Counted from the stretch's first letter, positions 1-10,047 are shown. The stretch is DNA of 64,000 nt from Agrobacterium larrymoorei (GCF_005145045.1 NZ_CP039691.1:501001-565000), one strand, 5' to 3'. Notes: a model not told the origin generated them from the sequence alone. Numbers and translations: made by a program.

Positions 1-893
1 GCCACGTCGCGCATCGCGCCCTGCAGCTTCGTGAGGGAGGAATTCAGATCCTGTCGCACTTTCTCCAGAGTGGGAATGAACGGGACTTCGATAGTTGCCG
101 TGAGGTCACCTTCCGCGAGAGCCGTGAGGCTCCGGGCAAGGTCATCGACGGCACGAACGCGTTCGGTCACGTCGGTTGCGAATTTCACCACCTTGAAGAT
201 GCGACCGCTCTCATCGAAGATCGGGTTATAGGAGGCCTGAATCCAGATCGCCTTACCGCTTTTGGTAATGCGCTTGAATTCGGCGGAGACGAACTCCCCG
301 GAGCTGAGCTTCTTCCAGAAATCGCCATAGGCGCTGCTATTGCGAAATTCATCTTCACAAAAGATGCGGTGGTGCTTGCCCTTTATCTCCTCAAGGCCGT
401 AGCCGAGAGCCGAGAGGAAGTTCTGGTTGGCGGTAATGATGTCGCCAGCGGGCGTGAATTCGATGATGGCTTGCGCGCGGGAAATCGCCTCCAGCTTACC
501 GGCATCCTCGGCGGCTTTGAGCTTCGTATCTGTAATGACCGTTGCAAGCTTGACGACACTGTGGACCTTGTCGCCGTGCATGACGGGATTGTAGGAGGCC
601 TGAATCCAGACTTCCCGTCCGCCATTGCCGATGCGTTTGTATTGACGCGCATCGAACTGGCCTGCGGCAAGGTTTTTCCAGAACTGCTTGTAATCGTCGC
701 TTTGCACATAGACCGCTTCACAGAACATGCTGTGATGTTTGCCGATGATCTGTTCCGCGCTGTAGCCCATGGCGCGACAGAAGTTTTCATTGGCCGAGAG
801 GATCTTGCCGGTCATGTCGAATTCGATCATCGCCTGGGAACGTCCCAATGCGGTGAGAATTGCTTTTGCATGCGCTCCAGGAAAAGACAGCAT
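1..893 (-). CDS. Methyl-accepting chemotaxis protein with tandem PAS domains, truncated by the window edge
   Basis: The frame is open from an ATG at 893 to base 1, giving the first 297 residues. Two PAS domains lie in tandem (about residues 15-125 and 140-250), each with the same pattern: AxIEF, then ANxNF, then GKHH, then WIQASYNP. After them comes a HAMP-like stretch (SLTALAEGDLTATIEV) that normally leads into the methyl-accepting signalling domain, here outside the window. No signal peptide or membrane segment precedes the PAS domains, so this part should be cytoplasmic, as in energy- or redox-sensing receptors. The ATG has GGAG about 9 bases upstream. The ligand or cofactor is unknown. 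Confidence 0.85.
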   Translation of the reverse strand, partial: MLSFPGAHAKAILTALGRSQAMIEFDMTGKILSANENFCRAMGYSAEQIIGKHHSMFCEAVYVQSDDYKQFWKNLAAGQFDARQYKRIGNGGREVWIQASYNPVMHGDKVHSVVKLATVITDTKLKAAEDAGKLEAISRAQAIIEFTPAGDIITANQNFLSALGYGLEEIKGKHHRIFCEDEFRNSSAYGDFWKKLSSGEFVSAEFKRITKSGKAIWIQASYNPIFDESGRIFKVVKFATDVTERVRAVDDLARSLTALAEGDLTATIEVPFIPTLEKVRQDLNSSLTKLQGAMRDV

Positions 894-1104
894 GTAGGAT
901 GAACTCCGTCACCGTTGACCAATCAAGTCAACGCGAATGGTGCTGTTGCGCGCGTACAAGATCTCTCAACGCCAAATGCGCAGGAATGATTCAAGGCAAC
1001 AACAATTCATCTACAAGATCATGTTTAAAATTATCTGAATTCCGAACGGGTCTAACCATTTGATTAACGTCAGGCGTTATTTGTAAGGTATCGTACAAAA
1101 ATGG

Positions 1105-4100
1105 TCAGTATTCCTTTTCATAGAATATGCCTGCCGCCCCTTCTCCATTCCCCCCGGCTTCCCCTCGCAGTTTCACGCCCTTGCCGACATCGAGGTTGAT
1201 GATGGCCTTTGCGCCGGAATCGCCGCTTTGCTGAAGCTCGAGATAAGTCTTTTCGTTCAGGTATTTTCCTGCCGATACGCGGGCACGCCCTTCCGAGTCG
1301 GTCGAAACGTCGAGGTCATCGATGCCGAGGTTGCTGCGCAGACTATCGAAGAGCGAGGTGGAGCGACCGCCCGCCAGCTGGCCCGCAGCATCCGCAAGGC
1401 GAGCGATCTGCAAGGGCGAGAGTTTAGACATGGACTGACCGAAGATCAGCTGGGCCATGACTTCATCCTGCGGAAGAGCAGGGGATGAGGTGAAGGCGAA
1501 AGACGGATCGTTCGCGTTGCCCGTCACCGAAACCGTGACCGTGTTGGAGCCGACGGTCGAATCGGCTGCCATGTTCAGCACCGGAACCAGACCGCCACCG
1601 AAGGTGATATCGCCCGTGGTGAAATCCAGGCGGCGGGTGAGGATTTCCAGTCGCCCACGGCGCATCTCGAAGCCGCCGGAAACCTGCGGGTCGGCAGCCG
1701 TTCCGCGCACTGTCAGACTGCCCGTCAGTTCGGCATCGATACCGCGTCCGCGAACGAAGATACCGCTCGGTGCATTGATCTGCAGGTCGAGGGCAATGGT
1801 GGAAGAGCTTCCGCTGCCTCCCTTGTCGGCATTCAGCTTGGCATCCTGCCGGCGCACCGCAGGCGGCGCGTTCTTGTGCTTCACATCGAGCTGCGCCAGC
1901 GAAGCGGGAAGGCGTTCCGGGATGGTGATCGAGCTCTTGTCGAGAGTGATGGTTCCGCCCAGTACGGGCGAGTTGAGAACCGGGCCTTTGAGGGTCAATG
2001 TTCCACTGACCTGAGTGGTGAAAAGCGTACCGTCATTATAGGTCGCGCGGTTCAGCGTAATCGTCAGATCGGCGGGGAAGCCGCCGCCCGGATTGATGCC
2101 GATGGTGCCTGAGCCGGAAATCGTTCCGCCGCCCGCAAGTGTGCCCGTCAGACGCGAGACGGTGGCGACATCCCTGTTGAAGGTAATGGTGGCGCCGAGA
2201 TTGTTGATCGTCAGGTTACGGCGAACATCGGTCACGCGCGTCCCGTCCGTGGTAATCGTCCCCGTGACCGATGGCGCGCCAGCTGTGCCTTCGATGCGAA
2301 TATCGACGGCGGCGGACCCTGCCACGTCAAAGCCTTGCGCGGCCGTCTGCGCCGCTACAGCCCCGAAAGGCAGATTTCCCTTGAAGGCCATGGAAAGAGG
2401 CTGGTTGCCGGAAACTCCAAGCGTGCCGCCGCCGGAGAGGGAGAGCCCGCCTTGCCCCGTGACATTGGTGTCGATGCGCAAGGTTCCACCGGAAAAGCGG
2501 CCATTGGCCTTGATGCCGAGCGCGCCAAGGCCCGCCGAACGGGTCTGGCTGACCGCTGCGTCCGACCATGTCAGATCATAATCGACGGAAGGGTCTGAAG
2601 TCGGGCCTTTCGCCGTTACGGTGCCGGAGATGGTGCCAGCGGCGTCAAGGCCGGGTGAGAAGGCATTGGCGAGGTTGGCGGGCAGCGAGCGGATCGCCGC
2701 CGTGATATCGAGCGTCGATCCCGCCGTGCCGTTGATCTCTACGCGCCCATTGCCGGTCTGGATGGTGAGGCCCGCGATGCGCGCCGCGCCATTGTTGACG
2801 GCAATGGCTGTGGGACCTGAAAGACGAACGGGTATGCCGCGCGGCGTTGCAGAGAAGGCATCCAGATTGATGGTCATGGGTGCAGCACCCATATCCGCGC
2901 GGCCTTTCAGGACCAGAGGCGCGTTATCATAGCGAGCATTGAGATCGAAGGTCGTGGCATTTCCGGTATGGTCGATGCCAAGCGCGAGATCGGAAATATT
3001 CGCGGCACCAGCCGTGATCGTTTTTGCCTTCACGTTACCGTTGATGGCAAGCGCCTGCAGGTCATCCACCTTGATATCTGCGGCAAGGCCGGCAATTGTC
3101 GTTGTTCCCTGGCGCAAGGAATTACCGCTGGCACGGATTGTGGCGGCGATCTTGCCATCGGCATTGCTCAGCGCAACATCGCCTTTGAGGTCGCCACTTG
3201 CCTGCTGGGCAGCGAGCGCTGCGAGCAGTGAAATATCCGGGAAATCGAAGTTGAGCGAGCCGGATGGCAGGAACTGCGGGGTCAGTTGCAGATTGCCGGT
3301 CAGCACATTTGCGCCAACCTTGACGTTGAGCTCGGGAATGGCCGTGCCGCTATCGGTCTGGACCAGCGCCGCAGATGCATCGATAACCTGACGGTCCAGC
3401 GTGCCGGTTGCCTGGAACTTCGCCTGCGGGGCATTCACGTCAGCCTTGCCACTGGCGGAAACCTTCAGCGCTTCGAGCGCGCGGCCTGCAAGTGTGGCGC
3501 GTGCGGATGTGAGCGTTGCGGTGAAATCGGCTGCCGTGATCGGGCCGTTGGCTTCGAGCGCAAAGCCGAGCGCGCCTGCAGCCTGCGGCGTCAGCTTTTC
3601 CAAGGCAGGCAGCCGCCCGCCGAGTTTTGCAGAAACGTTGCCATTTTCCAGCGCGATGTTGCCACTTGCTTCAAGCGTGCCCGATTTTACGACAAGGTTT
3701 TCGACGCTCGTTTTTCCACCGATGACGCTGCTGATGTAACCGTCGATAGCGATGGTCGTATCGAATTTTTCTGCAAGGCCCGGCGGCAGGACGGCGGGCA
3801 TGACGAACAGGCGCAGATTGGACGAAACGCTGCCTGCGGTTAGATCATAAGAGCCGCTTGCCGTGCCGCCGATACTTGCGCTTTCCAGCGTCGCGCCTTC
3901 GAAAGCGATGGATTGCGGAGAAACGCGCAGGGGCGCCACCAGTTTCAACGGGGCTTTCACCGCACGTTCGATATCCGGTGCCGTGAACGCCGATTGCTGG
4001 ACGGCAAGCGTCGTGCGGATTGTTCCAGTCTGGCTTGCAATATTCAGGTCATCGCTGGTGGCTGTCAGGTTGACGCCTTCGAGGCGGCCCTGTGGCAGCT

Positions 4101-5265
4101 GCAACGAGCGAAGCGAAACGACCGTGTTCAGCCGGGCCGCATCCGCATTGCCGCGAAGCGCTAGATCGATACCATCCACCAGCGCCTGAACCTCACCTTC
4201 GGCGAGCGGCAGGCGCACATCGACCGGACCGTTGGTGCCGATCAGATTGGCCGACAAATCGTTTTGTCCTTGCGGATCGATGCTACCGGATGCGGTCAGG
4301 ATCAGCGCCCCGGTTTCCAGATTGCCGTTTTCGACGCTGATCCGGCCTTGCGGGGAGATCGCAGCGGCAAGATCGATTTTCGTCTCGCCGGTAAAGAGTT
4401 GCCGTACCAGCGGCGGCAGCAACCGATCAGGCTCACCGCCGCCCTTCAGTTCAAGACGTCTCGTTCCATCGGAATTCAGGCTATGGTGCCCGTTGAGCGT
4501 GACGACTTCACTTCCGGCAACGGAACCGACGAGCTTGCCGCGCCAATCGGACAAAGGCCCTTCGCCATTAAGATTGAGCGAAACGGCGGGCGCGCCGGGC
4601 AAACGCAGGATATTGGCCAGCAAGCCGCCTTCCGGCTCATCCAGAAGCGCCTGGAGCTTCAGCACATTCTCATTGGGAACGTAAGCAAAGTCGGCATTGA
4701 TAGAGGCGCGCTGTTCATCCTTTCGGGATGCCGAAAGCGAAGCGGTGATCGTATCCGATGTCGCGTAGCCGTGGCCATCGGCGCTGAGCGTGAATGCGCG
4801 TCCCGCAAGTTTTTCGCCAAGCGCGATGTTGGGCAGCGCAAGCCTGTCGATTGCCACATCCACCGGAAGCGAGAAGCCGGAGGAGCTTTGCGTCTGTGGC
4901 TGGGAGGAGGGGAGAGGCGGACGCTCGACCGTTACATCGGCAGCCGTCAGCCGCTCGGCATGGAACGTGCCCCCAAGCAGGTCGAGCGGCGACCAGTCCA
5001 GTTCGACGCCGCTTAACTGCGCATAGGTTCCTTCGCGGTCGGCAAGGGTTACGCTGTCCAGCCGCAGGCGGCCTGTCAGCAAGCCTTTCGGCGGAGATAT
5101 GGTGATGGTCTGATCCGTGGACGATGCTATTCTCGAGACTTCATCCGCTACAAATTTCGCGCCGAAGGGTGTGAAGCCAAGGAGCAGAACAACAAGCAGG
5201 AGGAGAGCCACACAGCCGAGCGCGATGTAGACGAACCACTTCAGAAATCGAATCAGCATATTCAT
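1105..5265 (-). CDS. tamB: Translocation and assembly module subunit TamB
   Basis: The 1386-residue protein has one N-terminal membrane anchor (about residues 8-32, rich in L and V) followed by a very long, low-complexity beta-rich periplasmic region of repeating short strands, as in AsmA/TamB-like lipid-bridge proteins. The C-terminal 350 residues form the TamB (DUF490) domain, including a FTTGDITFGGGLVP-like stretch and the ending GIFYEKEY. TamB spans the periplasm and works with TamA in outer-membrane protein and lipid homeostasis. The gene lies 114 bases downstream of tamA on the same strand, so it is probably cotranscribed. The ATG at 5265 leads directly into the anchor. Confidence 0.93.
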   Translation of the reverse strand: MNMLIRFLKWFVYIALGCVALLLLVVLLLGFTPFGAKFVADEVSRIASSTDQTITISPPKGLLTGRLRLDSVTLADREGTYAQLSGVELDWSPLDLLGGTFHAERLTAADVTVERPPLPSSQPQTQSSSGFSLPVDVAIDRLALPNIALGEKLAGRAFTLSADGHGYATSDTITASLSASRKDEQRASINADFAYVPNENVLKLQALLDEPEGGLLANILRLPGAPAVSLNLNGEGPLSDWRGKLVGSVAGSEVVTLNGHHSLNSDGTRRLELKGGGEPDRLLPPLVRQLFTGETKIDLAAAISPQGRISVENGNLETGALILTASGSIDPQGQNDLSANLIGTNGPVDVRLPLAEGEVQALVDGIDLALRGNADAARLNTVVSLRSLQLPQGRLEGVNLTATSDDLNIASQTGTIRTTLAVQQSAFTAPDIERAVKAPLKLVAPLRVSPQSIAFEGATLESASIGGTASGSYDLTAGSVSSNLRLFVMPAVLPPGLAEKFDTTIAIDGYISSVIGGKTSVENLVVKSGTLEASGNIALENGNVSAKLGGRLPALEKLTPQAAGALGFALEANGPITAADFTATLTSARATLAGRALEALKVSASGKADVNAPQAKFQATGTLDRQVIDASAALVQTDSGTAIPELNVKVGANVLTGNLQLTPQFLPSGSLNFDFPDISLLAALAAQQASGDLKGDVALSNADGKIAATIRASGNSLRQGTTTIAGLAADIKVDDLQALAINGNVKAKTITAGAANISDLALGIDHTGNATTFDLNARYDNAPLVLKGRADMGAAPMTINLDAFSATPRGIPVRLSGPTAIAVNNGAARIAGLTIQTGNGRVEINGTAGSTLDITAAIRSLPANLANAFSPGLDAAGTISGTVTAKGPTSDPSVDYDLTWSDAAVSQTRSAGLGALGIKANGRFSGGTLRIDTNVTGQGGLSLSGGGTLGVSGNQPLSMAFKGNLPFGAVAAQTAAQGFDVAGSAAVDIRIEGTAGAPSVTGTITTDGTRVTDVRRNLTINNLGATITFNRDVATVSRLTGTLAGGGTISGSGTIGINPGGGFPADLTITLNRATYNDGTLFTTQVSGTLTLKGPVLNSPVLGGTITLDKSSITIPERLPASLAQLDVKHKNAPPAVRRQDAKLNADKGGSGSSSTIALDLQINAPSGIFVRGRGIDAELTGSLTVRGTAADPQVSGGFEMRRGRLEILTRRLDFTTGDITFGGGLVPVLNMAADSTVGSNTVTVSVTGNANDPSFAFTSSPALPQDEVMAQLIFGQSMSKLSPLQIARLADAAGQLAGGRSTSLFDSLRSNLGIDDLDVSTDSEGRARVSAGKYLNEKTYLELQQSGDSGAKAIINLDVGKGVKLRGEAGGNGEGAAGIFYEKEY

Positions 5266-5379
5266 GAGCGGTAATCTACACTTCGCTTTTTGATGGTGAC
5301 AGTTCCGGCTCCCCGATTGCCACGGATTGTGTTCGAACGCATTTCACGTGTTCCGCTCAGCCAGCGTTGCCGCGCGACC

Positions 5380-7305
5380 TCAGAAGGATTGGCCGATACC
5401 GGCGTAAATCCCGAAGCTGCTGCCGCCATCATATTTTTGCAGCGGCGTGGCGACATCGAGACGCAACGGCCCGAAGGGTGTTGCGTAGCGAAGCCCGATA
5501 CCCGCGCCCGCGCGAATATCCGAAAAATCCGGCGCGATATCGGAAGAAACGATACCGGCGTCGATAAAGGGCACGATGCCGATCGTTTCGGTCACCTTGA
5601 AGCGGGCTTCGAGCGACGTGACGATATAGGAGCGACCGCCTGTCGCCTCATTATCGGCATTATAGGGCGAAATTTCCTGGTAGCTATAGCCGCGCACCGA
5701 GCCGCCGCCGCCGGCGTAAAAACGGCGCGTTGCCGGAATGTCCTGAAGCGCGTCCACACCAATCAGCACTCCGCCCGCGATCTTGCCCGCCAACACGACC
5801 TGATCGTCCGAACCAAGACCCTTATAGCCGGTGGTGGATGCTTCGAAGGAGGTGAAGAAGGTGCCGTTCAGCGCCTCGAAGCTTGGCTTTGCCGAGATCG
5901 ACGCGCGGAAGCCTTCGGTCGGGTTAAGCTTGTCGTTGCGCATGTCGCGCACGAATTCCAGCGGGATCGACGTCGTCAGGTACTGGTTGTTGCCGAAGGC
6001 ATCGTCCGTATCCGTCCACTCGACTTCCAGACCCGCGCCTGCCGTATCATAGTCGTTGAACTCATAGGCAAAGCCACCGAATGCCGTGACAGAGCGCGCG
6101 TCGTAGGTGTCGGGATGCTCTGTTTTGGCCTTCAGGCTGGCGGTAAATGTGGTTTCAGGATTGAAGATGCCGGGCTTCGTGAAGGTGATGCCCGCCGAAT
6201 AATCCATGTCCTGAACATTCGAAGCTTCGCCCAGCCGAGAAACGGCGCCTTCGATGCGAAGCGATTCGGCTTTTCCGAACAGATTGCGGTGGCCCCAATA
6301 GCCCTGCAATCCAGCGCCTTCGGTCGTGGAATATTGTGCGCCGAGACCGAAATAGCGATGCTTTCCTTCCGAGACTTCGATGGTCAGCGGTATCGTCCCA
6401 TTCGGCGCCAGTGCGCTGGCTTCCTTGATGGTGATGCTGGAAAACACGCCGAGCTTGCGCAGCCGGTCAGAGGCCTTGCGAAGCTTTTCGGGAGAGTAAG
6501 GCTCGCCGCCATTGAGGCGGGAATATTTGCGGATGAAATCCTGATCGACCGTGCGCTGGCCCTTGACCGCCACCTCACCCAGAGGTGCAACCGGACCGCC
6601 TTCGGCAGCCATCGTCAGGTCCACGGTGTTGTTGGCGTGGTTGGCCACGGCTTCCCGTCTGGTCAGCTTGGCAAGCGGGCGGCCCTCGGCTTTCAGGTCG
6701 TCTATGAGCTTGTTGCCTGCGCGAATGATGGCGAGCGATCCGGCATCGCCGCCGGTCACGAGCCCGTATTCGTCCAGGTTCCGCCCGGTCACATCTCCTT
6801 CGAGCTTCACGGTACCGAGCGTGAAGACCGGGCCGGGCATGACGTCTATGAGGACGGGGACGGGGCCTGAGCGGTTGAATGTGGGATTTGGCGCAATGGA
6901 ATCGATGTCCTGCCCGGCGACCGTGACCTTCACAGTGCCGCCATAGCGGGCATTCTCATAAAGTGCTGCGATCAGCCGCTCGCGGTCGTCACGCGCACGG
7001 ATGAGAAGGCCGAGGTCGCCCGATGCAGGCTTCTCCGGTTCGGAAACCAGAAGGGAACTGTTGTTCAATGCATCCTGAAGTTTCTTGTCCGCGCCCGGCG
7101 CATTCAACGTCACGCTAAAAGTCACGGGGTCGAGAACCTGATTCTCTTCCTCATCGGAGCCCCACAGAGTGATGCCGAAAATTTTGAGAGCGAAGGCTTC
7201 GCGCACGAAGCCCGGAGAAACAGTCAATGCTGCCGCAACCGCCAAGGCGGTGCCTGCCCTCCAGTACGCATTACTCTTCCTTGGGTCAGTCCGTCTTTTC
7301 GGCAT
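5380..7305 (-). CDS. tamA: Translocation and assembly module subunit TamA (Omp85 family)
   Basis: This 641-residue outer-membrane protein has an N-terminal signal segment (about residues 15-40), POTRA-like repeats to about residue 300, and a C-terminal 16-strand Omp85 barrel. The barrel ends in phenylalanine (AGIGQSF), the usual BAM-recognition ending. The RRFYAGGGGSVRGY segment matches the conserved Omp85 loop-6 VRGY/F motif. TamA inserts in the outer membrane and binds the C terminus of TamB, encoded immediately downstream. Length and order tamA-tamB match the alphaproteobacterial family. Confidence 0.93.
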   Translation of the reverse strand: MPKRRTDPRKSNAYWRAGTALAVAAALTVSPGFVREAFALKIFGITLWGSDEEENQVLDPVTFSVTLNAPGADKKLQDALNNSSLLVSEPEKPASGDLGLLIRARDDRERLIAALYENARYGGTVKVTVAGQDIDSIAPNPTFNRSGPVPVLIDVMPGPVFTLGTVKLEGDVTGRNLDEYGLVTGGDAGSLAIIRAGNKLIDDLKAEGRPLAKLTRREAVANHANNTVDLTMAAEGGPVAPLGEVAVKGQRTVDQDFIRKYSRLNGGEPYSPEKLRKASDRLRKLGVFSSITIKEASALAPNGTIPLTIEVSEGKHRYFGLGAQYSTTEGAGLQGYWGHRNLFGKAESLRIEGAVSRLGEASNVQDMDYSAGITFTKPGIFNPETTFTASLKAKTEHPDTYDARSVTAFGGFAYEFNDYDTAGAGLEVEWTDTDDAFGNNQYLTTSIPLEFVRDMRNDKLNPTEGFRASISAKPSFEALNGTFFTSFEASTTGYKGLGSDDQVVLAGKIAGGVLIGVDALQDIPATRRFYAGGGGSVRGYSYQEISPYNADNEATGGRSYIVTSLEARFKVTETIGIVPFIDAGIVSSDIAPDFSDIRAGAGIGLRYATPFGPLRLDVATPLQKYDGGSSFGIYAGIGQSF

Positions 7306-7421
7306 ACGCTACTTTATGGTTGAGCATTTATTATTGCCCCAGCCCGTTTATCGTCCGTTAACATGACGATCTAATCATAAATGGTGCAGCAGGGGCACCC
7401 CAAAACGGCCACTTCATCCCC

Positions 7422-7452
7422 AAACAAAAAAGCCCCGGGCATTGCCGGGGCC
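7422..7452 (-). terminator. Rho-independent terminator of the glycine-zipper lipoprotein gene
   Basis: The arms GCCCCGG (7432-7438) and CCGGGGC (7445-7451) flank a six-base loop. On the minus strand the stem is followed by TTTTTTGTTT. It lies just after the stop at 7476. Confidence 0.85.
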
Positions 7453-7475
7453 TCCTGATGCGATTTTGTCACGCG

Positions 7476-7727
7476 TTAGCGGCAACGTGCGGTATAGCGC
7501 TGGCCGTACTGGTCGCGATAGTAGCAGTAGCCCGGCTCGTTGGCGCGGCCAATGAGCGCACCGGTTACGCCGCCGAGAGCTGCACCGACAGCTGCGCCAC
7601 GTACGTTTCCGGTAATTGCAGCGCCTGCGATGCCGCCTACGACTGCGCCTGTGCCTGCACCCTTTTCAGTCTGCGTGCAGCTTGCAAGCGCCAAACCGAT
7701 CACGGCAAAAATAACAGCCTTTTTCAT
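7476..7727 (-). CDS. Small glycine-zipper outer-membrane lipoprotein
   Basis: This 83-residue protein starts with a short signal peptide ending in the lipobox LALASC, so the cysteine at about residue 17 should be lipidated. The next stretch alternates G, A and V (GTGAVVGGIAGAAITG) as in glycine-zipper/17-kDa surface antigen-like proteins, and the end is a short polar tail with YCYYRDQYGQRY. A good site (GGAGAGAG) precedes the ATG. It is monocistronic with its own terminator. A role in envelope integrity is inferred from the family only. Confidence 0.8.
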   Translation of the reverse strand: MKKAVIFAVIGLALASCTQTEKGAGTGAVVGGIAGAAITGNVRGAAVGAALGGVTGALIGRANEPGYCYYRDQYGQRYTARCR

Positions 7728-7938
7728 GAACTCTCTCCAACGTTACATATGAGCTCTATGGCTCTTGGTAGGCGTCCCATACACATCTGCGGCGACTGCT
7801 ACCTCCGACCGCTGCAGATGTTTAACAATTCGAATGTGTTTATGGAAGCCTTCCCTTATGAGGCACGCTCCCCGCGCCAATCGATTGTGCCCTACTGAAC
7901 GACTAATTTAGGTAAAGGTTCCAATTTTTGTTGGCGCT
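7728..7938. other. Intergenic region between the divergent lipoprotein and hemA genes
   Basis: No supportable gene lies here: short frames on both strands lack coding character and ribosome binding sites. It should hold the lipoprotein promoter. The hemA control elements begin just to the right of it. Confidence 0.5.
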
Positions 7939-7987
7939 TTGACATGAATCAATTTTGCGCTTTGGCAATTCTCTTATAGATGTTTCT
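7939..7987 (+). promoter_or_regulatory. FNR/FixK-type box and -10 element of the hemA promoter (class II geometry)
   Basis: TTGACATGAATCAA (7939-7952) differs from the FNR consensus TTGAT-N4-ATCAA at one base. A -10-like TATAGA lies at 7975-7980. If transcription starts near 7987, the box is centred at -41.5, the exact spacing of a class II FNR-activated promoter. No -35 hexamer sits at 16-18 bases from the -10, as expected for an activator-dependent promoter. Oxygen-limited induction of hemA by FNR/FixK proteins is known in other alphaproteobacteria; its action here is inferred. Confidence 0.65.
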
Positions 7988-8101
7988 TGGAATGGTTCAA
8001 AAGTGGAGGCGAATTGACGCAGGGATGCGATATCCGCGTCGATGGGGTTGACGGTTCAAGGAGGCGGGCCGACAACGACTGCTAGAATTCTGGAGCATGG
8101 A

Positions 8102-9319
8102 ATGGACTTCGAGGCATATTTCAAGACCGAACTGGATAGCTTGCATTCGGAAGGTCGCTACCGCGTCTTTGCGGATATTGAGCGGCAAAAAGGCAATTTC
8201 CCACGGGCGACCCGCTACACGTCGAATGGCGAACAGCGAGATGTGACCGTGTGGTGCTCCAATGATTATCTCGGAATGGGTCAGAACCCAAAAGTGGTAG
8301 AGGCGATGAAAGCCGCCATCGATCACTGTGGCGCGGGTGCGGGAGGCACCCGGAATATTTCTGGCACCAACCACCACCACGTTATGCTTGAGCGTGAGCT
8401 TGCCGATCTGCACGGCAAGGAATCCGCTTTGATCTTCACCTCCGGCTATGTTTCGAACTGGGCGACGCTCGGCACGCTCGGGCAGAAAATTCCGGGCCTC
8501 ATCATATTCTCGGATGCCCTCAACCACGCTTCGATGATCGAAGGCATTCGGTACGGCCGCTGTGAAAAGGTCATCTGGAAGCACAACGATTTGGAGGATC
8601 TGGAAGCGAAACTGAAGGCTGCCGATCCGGCTGCGCCGAAGCTGATCGCGTTCGAATCGGTCTACTCCATGGATGGCGATATCGCCCCGATCAAGGAAAT
8701 CTGCGACCTGGCCGACAGGTACGGCGCGATGACCTATCTCGATGAAGTCCATGCCGTTGGCATGTACGGTCCTCGCGGCGGTGGCATTGCGGAACGCGAA
8801 GGCATGATGGATCGCCTGACGATCATCGAAGGCACGCTGGGCAAGGCTTTCGGCGTGATGGGCGGTTATATCGCCGCTTCAGAAGCGTTGTGCGATTTCA
8901 TCCGCTCCTTCGCATCGGGCTTCATTTTTACAACCGCTCTGCCGCCGTCTCTGGCTGCTGGTGCCGTTGCTTCCATTCAGCACCTGAAGGCAAGCCCTTT
9001 CGAGCGTGCGCGTCATCAGGAGCGTGTGCGCACATTGCGTTCCATGCTAGATGCCAGCGGTATTCCGCATATGAGCAATCCCAGCCATATCGTTCCAGTG
9101 ATGGTGGGCGATGCGGCCAAGTGCAAGTGGATCTCCGATATTCTGCTGGACGATCACGGCATTTACGTTCAGCCGATCAATTATCCGACCGTGCCGCGCA
9201 AGACGGAGCGCCTGCGTATTACGCCGACGCCGCTTCACAGCGACGCCGATCTGGAGCACCTCGTCGGCGCCATACACCAGCTCTGGGCGCGTTGCGCGCT
9301 GGCCCGCGCGGTCGCCTGA
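8102..9319 (+). CDS. hemA: 5-aminolevulinate synthase (ALAS)
   Basis: The enzyme condenses glycine with succinyl-CoA to 5-aminolevulinate, the first step of the Shemin (C4) route to tetrapyrroles, using pyridoxal phosphate. At 405 residues it has the family length. The beginning [21 protein letters not shown] and the lysine motif [16 protein letters not shown], where K forms the internal aldimine, are characteristic. Other alpha-oxoamine synthase blocks are visible: [36 protein letters not shown]. The ATG at 8102 was preferred to the in-frame ATG at 8042 because GGAG (8092-8095) precedes it and it gives the family N terminus. The leader is about 115 bases if the FNR-type promoter is used. Confidence 0.96.
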   Translation: MDFEAYFKTELDSLHSEGRYRVFADIERQKGNFPRATRYTSNGEQRDVTVWCSNDYLGMGQNPKVVEAMKAAIDHCGAGAGGTRNISGTNHHHVMLERELADLHGKESALIFTSGYVSNWATLGTLGQKIPGLIIFSDALNHASMIEGIRYGRCEKVIWKHNDLEDLEAKLKAADPAAPKLIAFESVYSMDGDIAPIKEICDLADRYGAMTYLDEVHAVGMYGPRGGGIAEREGMMDRLTIIEGTLGKAFGVMGGYIAASEALCDFIRSFASGFIFTTALPPSLAAGAVASIQHLKASPFERARHQERVRTLRSMLDASGIPHMSNPSHIVPVMVGDAAKCKWISDILLDDHGIYVQPINYPTVPRKTERLRITPTPLHSDADLEHLVGAIHQLWARCALARAVA

Positions 9320-9334
9320 TAACGACATGATGTC

Positions 9335-9377
9335 AAAAAAAGGGGCGCAGCTTACTGGCTGCGCCCCTTCTTCGTTT
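9335..9377. terminator. Bidirectional terminator between convergent hemA and zinT
   Basis: The arms GGGGCGCAG (9342-9350) and CTGCGCCCC (9359-9367) form a 9-bp stem. Seven A's precede it (a T run on the minus strand for zinT), and TTCTTCGTTT follows for hemA. The plus-strand T tract touches the zinT stop codon. Confidence 0.85.
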
Positions 9378-10047
9378 AGTGCTCAAGCATTTCGTGAACG
9401 ATCTGCTTACCGCTGAGCGAGGATGGGTAATAGGTTGGCCAGTTGGTCAGTTCCTTGAGGACGGCGCTGCGGTCATTACCCCAGTAGAGGTGGTAGTGGC
9501 CTGCCTTTTCCGGCGCGATGGTGTGGTCGCTGAACTGGATATATTGCGGCGCTGCCTCATCTCCCGTCGTCTTTTTGAAGATGTAGCGCACGCCGCGATT
9601 GCCCTTCTCATAGGTCAGGATTTCAAAGCCGTCGCTGGCATATTTCGCTTTCGTGGACTTGTCGTTACGATAGAACGTAACATCTTCGGCGCCAATCGAA
9701 ATGCGGTTTACATCGGTCTTGTAGCCGATGTCATAATAATCGCGGAATTCCTTGGCGCTCTTGCCGCCACCTTCAGCCTTATGTTCCATCACCGGGTCAA
9801 GCGTGCCGTCCAGAAGGTAGGGATAGACAGATTGCCATTCCCCTTCCCAATCGCTCAGTGCGCGAGGCTTGACCGCGCTGTCTTCGAAATAGCCATTATA
9901 GACATCCTTCGAGCCATGAGAGTGGTCGTGTGAATGGCTATGCGTTTCTTCCTTCTTCGCCTCAGCGGGTTTGTCATGTGCGACTGCGACCGAAGAGAGA
10001 AGAAGAAGTGAGCCGATGGAGAGTGCGAGGGCACGCTTAGTGATCAT
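9376..10047 (-). CDS. zinT: Periplasmic zinc-binding protein ZinT (YodA family)
   Basis: A signal peptide (about residues 1-23, cleaved near VAVAHD) is followed by a histidine-rich segment HSHSHDHSHG and the ZinT domain. The domain contains WEGEWQSVYPYL near its start and the zinc-binding GHYHLYWG motif near its end. ZinT binds zinc in the periplasm under scarcity and can hand it to the ZnuABC importer. The ATG at 10047 was chosen because AGGAA lies just upstream. An in-frame ATG at 10068 would place the first codons inside the Zur-like operator and before the signal peptide. It is convergent with hemA. Confidence 0.93.
   Translation of the reverse strand: MITKRALALSIGSLLLLSSVAVAHDKPAEAKKEETHSHSHDHSHGSKDVYNGYFEDSAVKPRALSDWEGEWQSVYPYLLDGTLDPVMEHKAEGGGKSAKEFRDYYDIGYKTDVNRISIGAEDVTFYRNDKSTKAKYASDGFEILTYEKGNRGVRYIFKKTTGDEAAPQYIQFSDHTIAPEKAGHYHLYWGNDRSAVLKELTNWPTYYPSSLSGKQIVHEMLEH

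Noticed and set aside
5290..6870. 526-residue frame on the plus strand
   Set aside because: It is antisense to tamA, with arginine-rich composition and no domain.
7939..7980. TTGACA (7939) with TATAGA (7975) as an ordinary sigma-70 promoter
   Set aside because: The spacing is 30 bases instead of about 17. The TTGACA is better explained as half of the FNR-type box.
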